Positions 16,093-23,055 of a DNA stretch of 58,265 bases are shown here, one piece after another. A model generated the notes under the pieces. That model was not told the DNA's origin, did no database searches, and saw only the letters and a program-made list of their open reading frames with translations. The stretch spans positions 46,370 to 104,634 of the forward strand of contig JAQVOH010000003.1 in assembly GCA_028702695.1 (NCBI GenBank), written 5' to 3'. The position numbers and the translations under genes are program-made. This DNA is from Desulfotomaculaceae bacterium. Its GTDB lineage: Bacteria; Bacillota; Desulfotomaculia; Desulfotomaculales; Pelotomaculaceae. Within the stretch, counting starts at the first letter, position 1. Each line of letters begins with the position of its first letter.

Positions 16093-17403
16093 ATGAGCAT
16101 TTTTAGCAAGCATCTCCCGGCGGTCCATGTAGAGCATCATAAATATACCGCAGACAGCCCTACGGAAAAAATGCCGGTGCCCGATAAGGTGTACATTTCC
16201 ATGGCACAGCATATCGGCGCTCCCTGCCAGCCTAAGGTGGCGGTAGGGGATCTCGTCAAGGTGGGCCAGGTCATCGGCGACACGGAGGCCTTTGTCAGCG
16301 CCCCCATCCATTCCAGCGTTTCAGGTAAAGTGACAGCCATCGAAAAAAACCTGACCATGTCAGGCATCTGGGATCTAATCGTGACGATCGCGACGGACAA
16401 AAAGCAGGAAGTCCTGGAAGGGCTCGCTCCTCCGCAAGTCGACGACAAGGACAGCTTTATCAAGGCGGTTCGCGCTTCCGGACTGGTAGGCCTGGGCGGT
16501 GCAGCTTTTCCTACTCACATCAAGTTCAACCCTAAGAATCTCGATGAAGTCGACTCCTTCATCATCAACGGCGCTGAATGTGAGCCTTACCTCACCGCCG
16601 ACTATCGGACCATGATGGAGAACTCGGAGCTGTTGGTGAACGGCCTGAAAAACATACTGAAATACCTCAAGATCAAGCGCGGGATCATTGGCATCGAATC
16701 CAACAAGGCCCCGGCGATCAACAAGCTGCGGGCAATGGTTAAGGATACCCCGGAGATCGAAGTCATGGAGCTCAAAGCTGTTTATCCCCAGGGAGGGGAA
16801 CGTGTTTTGATCTACGAGACCACAGGAAGAGAGATCCCGATCGGCAAGCTGCCTGCTGACATAGGCGCCATCGTATCGAATATCAGCTCAGTGGTCGCCT
16901 TGGAGACCTATATAGAAACAGGGATGCCTCTGATTGCGAAGAAGGTCACTGTGGCCGGCAACGCGATCCGCACCCCGAAGAACATAGAGGCTCCGATCGG
17001 AACCCAGGTCAATCAATTGATTGAGTTCTGCGGCGGATATAAAAGAATACCCAGGAAGCTCATCATGGGCGGGCCGATGATGGGAGCAGCCATCTATGAT
17101 GACGGTATGACCGTGAACAAGAATACCAGTGGCATCCTGGCCTTCGATGAGGAATCTGCCTCAGTGCCCAAAGAGACGTCTTGCATCAATTGCGGCCGCT
17201 GTATCAGGACCTGTCCGATGTTGCTCATGCCTGCCCTGCTGGCAAAAGCCTACGAAGCAAAAGATGTTGAGCAGCTGCAGAAGCTAAATGTGGCTCTTTG
17301 CATGGAATGCGGCTGTTGCTCTTATGTTTGCCCCGCGAAAAAGCAGCTGAGCTTCACCAATAAGCTAGGTAAACGACTAGTTATGGAAGGAGGTAAAAAA
17401 TAA
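16093..17403 (+). CDS. rnfC: Rnf complex subunit C, NADH-binding iron-sulfur subunit
   Basis: About 436 residues. RnfC is the peripheral subunit that exchanges electrons with NAD+/NADH in the ferredoxin:NAD+ oxidoreductase that pumps Na+ or H+. Seen: the N-terminal RnfC barrel-sandwich segment, the nucleotide/FMN-binding core with GLGGAAFPTH and INGAECEPYLTADYR, a SLBB-like region, and two 4Fe-4S motifs (CINCGRCIRTCP and CMECGCCSYVCP). The frame stays open to 15886, but the family start is MSIFSKH at 16093 behind a purine-rich SD. First gene of a six-gene operon. Confidence 0.96.
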   Translation: MSIFSKHLPAVHVEHHKYTADSPTEKMPVPDKVYISMAQHIGAPCQPKVAVGDLVKVGQVIGDTEAFVSAPIHSSVSGKVTAIEKNLTMSGIWDLIVTIATDKKQEVLEGLAPPQVDDKDSFIKAVRASGLVGLGGAAFPTHIKFNPKNLDEVDSFIINGAECEPYLTADYRTMMENSELLVNGLKNILKYLKIKRGIIGIESNKAPAINKLRAMVKDTPEIEVMELKAVYPQGGERVLIYETTGREIPIGKLPADIGAIVSNISSVVALETYIETGMPLIAKKVTVAGNAIRTPKNIEAPIGTQVNQLIEFCGGYKRIPRKLIMGGPMMGAAIYDDGMTVNKNTSGILAFDEESASVPKETSCINCGRCIRTCPMLLMPALLAKAYEAKDVEQLQKLNVALCMECGCCSYVCPAKKQLSFTNKLGKRLVMEGGKK

Positions 17404-18359
17404 TGGGCCGTTTTAATCAAGGAAGCCTTGTTGTATCTTCCTCCCCGCATATTATGGACAACGTCAACACGACGAGGATTATGTTGGACGTATTAATTGC
17501 CCTCATTCCTGCCTTTATCATGTCTGGCTTCATCTTTGGACCCAGGGCCCTCCTTCTCACGATCACCTGCATTGCAGCCTGCGTCGTGTTCGAGGCAGGT
17601 TTTCAATATCTTATAAAAAAGGATAGCACTATCACGGACCTGAGCGCCGTGCTGACCGGTACGCTGCTTGGCTTCAATCTTCCGTCATCACTGCCTTTTT
17701 GGATGGCGGTAGTTGGTTCCTTTGTGGCCATCGTGGTCGTCAAGCAGATCTTTGGAGGGATCGGCCAAAACTTTGCCAATCCGGCCATTACCGCCCGCAT
17801 TGTCCTATTGGTTTCGTTCGCGACTCCCATGACGACGTGGCCCTTGCCCAATCAACTGCTGGGAACTGTCGATGCAGTGACCGGAGCAACACCGCTAGGG
17901 ATTTTGAATATGGGGACAGATCTTGCAGCTTTACCCTCCAATATGGATCTCTTCCTCGGATATGTCGGCGGCTCGTTAGGTGAGACCAGTGCAATTGCAC
18001 TTTTGCTCGGCGGCATCTACCTCATATGGCGAAAAGTCATCGAGCCGTCGATCCCGCTTGCCTTTATTGGCACGGTATTCATCTTTGCCTTGTTGACAGG
18101 ACAGGATCCTATCTTCCACATCTTCGCCGGCGGCGTGATGCTGGGTGCTTTCTTTATGGCGACGGATTATGTGACTTCTCCCCGGCTCACATCGGGCAAG
18201 ATCATCTTTGGCATCGGCTGCGGTCTTTTGACTATGGTCATTCGGCTCTACGGCTCCTATCCGGAGGGCGTATCCTTTGCAATCCTGCTGATGAACATAC
18301 TGACACCTCAAATCGACATGCTGTTGAGAAGAAGAACCTACGGAGGTGTGAAGATATGA
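17403..18359 (+). CDS. rnfD: Rnf complex subunit D, flavinylated membrane subunit
   Basis: 318 residues, about nine or ten membrane helices. The covalent-FMN threonine motif is visible as TGATPLG near residue 160, target of ApbE-type transferases. RnfD with RnfG forms the flavin relay across the membrane. The ATG overlaps the rnfC stop (TAATG), showing coupled translation; SD GGAGG is close upstream. Confidence 0.96.
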   Translation: MGRFNQGSLVVSSSPHIMDNVNTTRIMLDVLIALIPAFIMSGFIFGPRALLLTITCIAACVVFEAGFQYLIKKDSTITDLSAVLTGTLLGFNLPSSLPFWMAVVGSFVAIVVVKQIFGGIGQNFANPAITARIVLLVSFATPMTTWPLPNQLLGTVDAVTGATPLGILNMGTDLAALPSNMDLFLGYVGGSLGETSAIALLLGGIYLIWRKVIEPSIPLAFIGTVFIFALLTGQDPIFHIFAGGVMLGAFFMATDYVTSPRLTSGKIIFGIGCGLLTMVIRLYGSYPEGVSFAILLMNILTPQIDMLLRRRTYGGVKI

Positions 18360-18955
18360 AAACTGAAGATACGAAGGCTGCAGCTGTGCAGGCTGAAGCT
18401 ATAGAGACATCGAGTTTCAACGAACTGATCAAGCCCTCTCTGGTTCTTTTGGCCATCTGCCTGGTTGTAACCGCCGCTCTGGCATTTACCTTTCAGATGA
18501 CGGCGCCGGTTATAGCGGAAATCAACATGCGCAACGCCAACATCGCCAGAGGCGAGGTGCTGCCGCAAGGTGCAGGTTCCTTCTCTAAAGTGGAAGCGGA
18601 GCTCCCGGCAAACGTGACTGAGATCTATGCGGCCGACAACGAGGCCGGTGTGGTATTGACCGTTCTGGACAAGGGCTTCGGCGGTCAGGTCACCGTTATG
18701 GTCGGCATCGACAGCGAGGGCGCCATTACAGGCGTCAAGGTGACCAAACACACAGAAACCCCCGGTCTCGGCACCAAGGCCATGACCGCCGACTACCTCT
18801 CGCAATACCAGGGACAGAGCGCCATTACCAGATCCGGTGAGCCCGGCGAAACCAAGATCGACGCTATCACCGGCGCGACGATCACATCCAATGCGGTCTT
18901 TCGTGGAGCAGAGACAGCCCTAGCCCAATATAAATCGTTAGGGGGTGCCCAATAA
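18356..18955 (+). CDS. rnfG: Rnf complex subunit G, flavinylated extracytoplasmic subunit
   Basis: 199 residues: a cytoplasmic N-tail, one membrane helix (~residues 27-47), then an FMN-binding domain. The flavinylation motif TGATIT lies near residue 176 in DAITGATITSNAV. The start at 18356 overlaps the rnfD stop (ATGA) and follows SD GGAGGTG; the longer open frame upstream only shadows rnfD. Product accepts FMN from ApbE, whose gene lies 3.3 kb downstream. Confidence 0.95.
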   Translation: MKTEDTKAAAVQAEAIETSSFNELIKPSLVLLAICLVVTAALAFTFQMTAPVIAEINMRNANIARGEVLPQGAGSFSKVEAELPANVTEIYAADNEAGVVLTVLDKGFGGQVTVMVGIDSEGAITGVKVTKHTETPGLGTKAMTADYLSQYQGQSAITRSGEPGETKIDAITGATITSNAVFRGAETALAQYKSLGGAQ

Positions 18956-19626
18956 TGGATAAGCTGAGCTTATTAAAGAACGGCATCATCAAAGAAAACC
19001 CGGTATTGATCCTGCTTTTAGGTACTTGTCCCACGCTGGCGGTTACCACCTCGGCTGTCAATGGTCTGGGCATGGGTGTCTCTACTATGGCGGTCCTAAT
19101 TGGTTCCAACATCGTAATCGCTCTTTTGAAAAACATTATTCCAGACAAGGTCAGGATCCCCAGCTTCATCGTAGTTATCGCAGGTTTCGTCACCATAGTT
19201 GGCATGCTGTTACAGGGCTACGCCCCGGAGATCAATGAGTCCTTGGGCTTGTTCATACCTCTTATTGTCGTAAACTGTATCATCCTGGGACGGGCCGAAA
19301 TGTTTGCAAGCAAAAACAAGGTCGCCGACGCAGCTTTCGATGGCATTGGTATGGGGCTTGGATTTACTTTTGCTTTGTTCCTGATGGGGTCCATTCGTGA
19401 GCTCATCGGTTCAGGTGCATGGATGGGCATCAATTTGACTGCGGATCTGATCGACCCCATGTCGGTCTTCATGTTGGCTCCTGGCGCCTTTTTTACCTAT
19501 GGTTGTCTGGTGGCCTTGATAAATTATCTTACCGAAGGCAAAGCCATCAAGAAAAAGGAATTTGGCTGCGAGGGCTGTGCTACAGCCGCCAACTGTCAGC
19601 AGATCGGTAAAGGAGGTTGTGCGTAA
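18955..19626 (+). CDS. rnfE: Rnf complex subunit E
   Basis: 223 residues, six membrane helices, with GTCPTLAVTTSA near residue 24 and NCIILGRAE, both characteristic of RnfE/NqrD. The Cys of the first motif is thought to help hold the intramembrane Fe-S centre with RnfA. The C-terminus carries an additional Cys cluster (CEGCATAANCQQ...GGC) not essential to the family. ATG overlaps the rnfG stop. Confidence 0.95.
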   Translation: MDKLSLLKNGIIKENPVLILLLGTCPTLAVTTSAVNGLGMGVSTMAVLIGSNIVIALLKNIIPDKVRIPSFIVVIAGFVTIVGMLLQGYAPEINESLGLFIPLIVVNCIILGRAEMFASKNKVADAAFDGIGMGLGFTFALFLMGSIRELIGSGAWMGINLTADLIDPMSVFMLAPGAFFTYGCLVALINYLTEGKAIKKKEFGCEGCATAANCQQIGKGGCA

Positions 19627-20219
19627 TGCAAGATATGCTGATTATTCTATTCAGTGCCATACTGGTCAACAATTTCGTACTCGTCAAGTTCCTCGGCATA
19701 TGCCCCTTCCTGGGTGTTTCTAAAAAATTAGATTCCGCCGTTGGCATGAGTTTCGCGGTCATTTTCGTCATGGTTCTTGCTACGGCAGTGACCTATCCGA
19801 TTCATATGGGTCTGCTTGTGCCGCTGCAGATCGGCTACCTGCAGACCATCATATTCATTCTGGTCATAGCTGCTTTGGTCCAATTGGTGGAGATCGCACT
19901 GAAAAAATATGTGCCGGCACTGCACCAATCCCTGGGCGTGTATCTTCCTTTGATTACGACCAACTGCGCCGTCCTCGGCGTTACGATCTTGAACATCGAT
20001 GAAAGTTACACCTATATTCAGTCACTGGTGAACTCTTTTGGCGCCGGTGTTGGCTTCCTGCTTGCAATGGTCCTCTTTTCCGGGATCCGGCAGCGCATAG
20101 AGAACAACAACTTTCCGGCGGCCTTCAAGGGTATTCCGTCAGTACTCATAGCCGCTTCGATTGTTTCGCTGGCTTTCATGGGATTTTCCGGCGTGATTGA
20201 CGGATTATTCGGGCTCTAA
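19626..20219 (+). CDS. rnfA: Rnf complex subunit A
   Basis: 197 residues, six membrane helices, beginning MQDMLIILF, with LVNNFVLVKFLGICPFLGVS near the N-terminus and TTNCAVLG, which are the RnfA/NqrE hallmarks. It pairs with RnfE in inverted topology. I choose the ATG at 19626, overlapping the rnfE stop (TAATG), not the upstream in-frame GTG. Confidence 0.96.
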   Translation: MQDMLIILFSAILVNNFVLVKFLGICPFLGVSKKLDSAVGMSFAVIFVMVLATAVTYPIHMGLLVPLQIGYLQTIIFILVIAALVQLVEIALKKYVPALHQSLGVYLPLITTNCAVLGVTILNIDESYTYIQSLVNSFGAGVGFLLAMVLFSGIRQRIENNNFPAAFKGIPSVLIAASIVSLAFMGFSGVIDGLFGL

Positions 20220-20236
20220 GGAAGGAGGATTAGACT

Positions 20237-21109
20237 ATGTCATACATCATTCCGGTCGGCATCGTTACAGGCATCGGTCTCCTGGCAGGAGCCATTCTGA
20301 CCGTCGCCGACAAGTTCATGGGGGTCAAAATGGACGAGACCGCGGCCAAGGTCTTGGCTGCGCTCCCCGGAGCCAACTGCGGAGCTTGCGGCTTCGCCGG
20401 ATGCCAAGACTATGCCAATACACTGGCCAAGGACGAAGAACACGTTATTAAAGCAAATCTCTGCACCCCCGGAGGCGATTCCGTGGCAATGGAGGTCAGC
20501 AGCATACTCGGCGTAGAGTTCGAGGGCGCTTCCAGCCAGTTTGCCATCATGAAATGCTCCGGTTCCCAGGACCGGACCAACTATGCTATGGATTATAAAG
20601 GCCATCAGACCTGCAAGGCGAACAAGCTGTTCTACCGTGGCAGAGGCGCCTGTGAAATGGCCTGCCTGGGCTTCGGAGACTGCGTTAATGTGTGTGAATA
20701 CGGCGCGATCAGGATTGAAAACGGTCTGGCTGTGATTAACAAGAACAGGTGCGTTGGTTGCGGACTTTGTGCCAAGGCCTGCCCAAATGCCTTAATCGAG
20801 ATCGTGCCGGAAAAGACCCGCGTCGTGGTCGGGTGCAGCTCCATCGATACCGGCAAGGATACCCGACAGATCTGCAGCATCGGCTGCATCGCCTGCAAGC
20901 TCTGCGAAAAAACGTGCAAATTCGATGCGATCCATGTCATTGACAACCACGCGGTGATCGATTATACCAAGTGCAAAAACTGCACACTATGCGCCAAGAA
21001 GTGTCCCACCAACGTCATTCACGTCTTTCCAAAGCCGGTCAATGCTGCAAAGCAAAAGGCCAAACCGGTGGTTGCAGAACCATCGCAGGAAGAGGCCTCT
21101 GTCCAGTAG
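20237..21109 (+). CDS. rnfB: Rnf complex subunit B, ferredoxin-oxidising iron-sulfur subunit
   Basis: 290 residues: an N-terminal membrane anchor (~1-27), the Fe-S domain CGACGFAGCQDYA, then a series of ferredoxin-like 4Fe-4S motifs (CVGCGLCAKACP, CIACKLCEKTCK, CKNCTLCAKKCP) with extra Cys between them, and a short Lys/Pro/Glu-rich tail. RnfB takes electrons from reduced ferredoxin. SD GGAAGGAGG; 17 bases after rnfA. Last gene of the C-D-G-E-A-B operon, the order usual in clostridia. Confidence 0.96.
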   Translation: MSYIIPVGIVTGIGLLAGAILTVADKFMGVKMDETAAKVLAALPGANCGACGFAGCQDYANTLAKDEEHVIKANLCTPGGDSVAMEVSSILGVEFEGASSQFAIMKCSGSQDRTNYAMDYKGHQTCKANKLFYRGRGACEMACLGFGDCVNVCEYGAIRIENGLAVINKNRCVGCGLCAKACPNALIEIVPEKTRVVVGCSSIDTGKDTRQICSIGCIACKLCEKTCKFDAIHVIDNHAVIDYTKCKNCTLCAKKCPTNVIHVFPKPVNAAKQKAKPVVAEPSQEEASVQ

Positions 21110-21224
21110 ATCGAGCTTAGTGATGGACAACTTCCTCCTATATCCAGGAAGCGTATAATGAATTCCAGAAGATGAAAAGCTAAGAAAGCTTGAGCGTGAA
21201 CCATAACATAAATAAATTGGAATA

Positions 21225-21292
21225 ATTTATCAGAGCTAACCGCAGAGTGCGATGGGAAACCGCCGTGCCTTCCCATGCGAAAAGTAGAACTG
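21225..21292 (+). promoter_or_regulatory. Partial or variant Moco-type riboswitch before apbE
   Basis: From about 21249 the sequence GTGCGATGGGAAACCGCC, then CGTGCCTTCCC and GCGAAAAG, matches the 3' half of the elements at 58155 and 41440. The 5' half differs: the helix containing GGTTRCCGGCC is missing and an unrelated AT-rich hairpin stands in its place. With the terminator that follows it could still be a switch for apbE, or a decayed or chimeric copy. The rest of the 303-base gap holds only a short hairpin right after rnfB. Confidence 0.5.
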
Positions 21293-21305
21293 GTATAAGT
21301 GTGCA

Positions 21306-21348
21306 CCGGGCAGGCTTGTCTTTCGCAAGCTGTCCGGCTTTTTGTTTT
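21306..21348 (+). terminator. Terminator between rnfB and apbE
   Basis: Stem CCGGGCAGGCTTG / CAAGCTGTCCGG followed by CTTTTTGTTTT. It is almost the same hairpin as at 58108, where it follows a full riboswitch, so it looks like the expression platform of the element at 21225 as well as the end of the rnf transcript. Confidence 0.88.
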
Positions 21349-21412
21349 CAGTTAGGTTCACGGTAATGTCCATATAGTTTTTCTTGCGGGGTGATTAAAC
21401 ATATTTAAGTAT

Positions 21413-22459
21413 GTGGTTCTACTCATGAGTTTTTGCATTAGTCTATTTTGTTTGGGTTGCGGGCCAGAGCCCGCTGCTTTCCAGGAAGTTTCAGGTGAAA
21501 AATTCATTATGGATACCTTGATCCAAATAACCGTAATCTCTGAGGATGAGGAGAAGGGTGCAAAAGCTTTGGAAAAAGCTTTTGCCGAATATGAAAGGAT
21601 TCATAGTATAACTGATAGATTTCAAAAGGATGGACAAACAATAGCAGCGTCAAACGATGTGGTTGCAATAAACGAAAATGCCGGTACAAAACCCGTCACG
21701 GTCAGTGTCGATACGATAAACATGATCGAGCGCTCAAATTATTTTGCCGGGTCAACCGGTGGAGCCTTTGATGTTACCATTGGACCGGTAATGGATCTGT
21801 GGGGCTTTGGAGAAAGTGAGCAGCATGTTCCAGCTGATGAGGAAATTAACAGGGCGCTAAGTCTGGTTGACTATAACAAAGTTAAAGTTGACCCCGATAA
21901 TATGACGGCCTTTCTATCGAAACCGGGGATGAGTTTGGATTTAGGCGGTGTCGCCAAAGGCTACGCCACAGATGAGGCTGTCAAGGCACTTAGAGCAATG
22001 GGCATACAACATGCCATGATCAATGCCGGCGGCAATGTTTACGCCCTTGGCGCTAAGCCGGACGGGTCGCCCTGGCGGGTTGGCGTACAGGACCCGCGTG
22101 GTGAAAAGGGCATTATTGCCATATTGTCTGTAAAGGATAAAGCGGTGGTAACATCAGGTGATTACCAGCGCTACTTTGAGCAGGAAGGTGTCCGCTACCA
22201 CCATATTGTAGCTCCCTCAACAGGAAAGCAAGCCAGGGACGTAATGCAAGCAACAGTAGTTGCAGCTTCAGCTACGGATGCGGATATTTTATCGACAACG
22301 TTGTTTGTGCTTGGGTCTAAAAGCGGCATGAGCTTTGTGCAAGAGCTGCCCGCTACAGGGGCCATCTTTGTTGGTGCGGACAAGCAAGTGTCCTACACGG
22401 ATAATCTGACAGACCAACTAAAATTCACTGGGGAGGGCGATTATAAAACAGCCAAGTGA
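21413..22459 (+). CDS. apbE: FAD:protein FMN transferase, lipoprotein
   Basis: 348 residues. ApbE moves FMN from FAD onto a Thr of exported flavoproteins such as RnfD and RnfG; it acts outside the membrane with Mg2+. Seen: a short signal peptide with lipobox-like CLGCG, then family motifs GGAFDVTIGPVMDLWGFG, LDLGGVAKGYATD, INAGGNVYALG, HHIVAPSTGKQA and ATDADILSTTLFVLG. The start is unclear: GTG at 21413 or ATG at 21425; the nearest good SD (GGGGTGA) is rather far upstream. Likely serves the adjacent Rnf complex and the FMN-binding lipoprotein near 42.5 kb. Confidence 0.93.
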   Translation: MVLLMSFCISLFCLGCGPEPAAFQEVSGEKFIMDTLIQITVISEDEEKGAKALEKAFAEYERIHSITDRFQKDGQTIAASNDVVAINENAGTKPVTVSVDTINMIERSNYFAGSTGGAFDVTIGPVMDLWGFGESEQHVPADEEINRALSLVDYNKVKVDPDNMTAFLSKPGMSLDLGGVAKGYATDEAVKALRAMGIQHAMINAGGNVYALGAKPDGSPWRVGVQDPRGEKGIIAILSVKDKAVVTSGDYQRYFEQEGVRYHHIVAPSTGKQARDVMQATVVAASATDADILSTTLFVLGSKSGMSFVQELPATGAIFVGADKQVSYTDNLTDQLKFTGEGDYKTAK

Positions 22460-22505
22460 GTCAGGGGACGGTTGGACCTGTTGACTAGTCCTTGACTCAC
22501 TTGGC
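22451..22505. repeat. Long hairpin overlapping the apbE stop
   Basis: GCCAAGTGAGTCA at 22451 pairs with TGACTCACTTGGC ending at 22505, a 13-bp perfect stem, enclosing GGGGACGGTT. It has no T-run. A similar GACAGGGGACGGTT motif lies at 8719, so this is probably a dispersed palindrome that may act as a transcription end. Confidence 0.65.
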
Positions 22506-22514
22506 TTCTGCTTG

Positions 22515-22740
22515 TCGTTCGAAAAGCCTCTGGGGTAGTGGGCCTGGGGTTTTCCTCCGCTCGCTTCGCAATTCTCCATTTGTGCAACAAGCGCATCATG
22601 CCAACCGCAGCTGCAAACAGCCATCCGGTAGCTACGCGCTATTTAAGCTTTACTGCATGTAATGCACGCGCTAAGGACCGCACCCAAGTGCTCCGTTCAC
22701 TACGGAAAACCCCAAGCCCGCGAGTATAGACTTTTCGAAC
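22515..22740 (+). repeat. MITE-like element, copy A
   Basis: 226 bp with terminal inverted repeats: GTTCGAAAAGCCTCTG at the left and the complement ending CTTTTCGAAC at the right, extending imperfectly to about 37 bp (GGGGTTTTCC / GGAAAACCCC). No plausible gene inside. Copy B follows 50 bp later in the same orientation, and a truncated copy lies inverted at 25744. Confidence 0.8.
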
Positions 22741-22790
22741 TTACACTTTGTTTTAGGCATCACATTCGTTCATGCGCTCTCTTTATAATT

Positions 22791-23017
22791 GTTCGAAAAG
22801 CCTCTGCGGTAGTGGGCCTGGGGTTTTCCTCCGCTCTCTTCGCAATTCTCCATTTGTGTAACAAGGAGAGTCATGCCGCCCGCAGCTGCAGACAGTCACC
22901 CGGTAGCTACGCGCTATTTAAGCTTTACTGCATGTAATGCACGCGCTAAGGACCGCACCCAAGTGCTCCTCATCGCTTTCGGAAAACCCCAATCCCGCGA
23001 GTATAGCCTTTTCGAAC
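22791..23017 (+). repeat. MITE-like element, copy B
   Basis: 227 bp, same terminal inverted repeats as copy A and high identity throughout. The sequence after both copies (TTACACTTTG...TTTAGGCA) is also shared, so A and B may have arisen by tandem duplication of a slightly larger unit. Together with copy A it fills most of the gap between apbE and glgP. Confidence 0.8.
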
Positions 23018-23055
23018 TTACACTTTGTTTAGGCACAAATCCGTTGTCTCACTTC

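Noticed and set aside
18026-18355. Upstream extension of rnfG
   Set aside because: The frame is open but lies inside rnfD. The family N-terminus, SD and ATGA overlap place the start at 18356.
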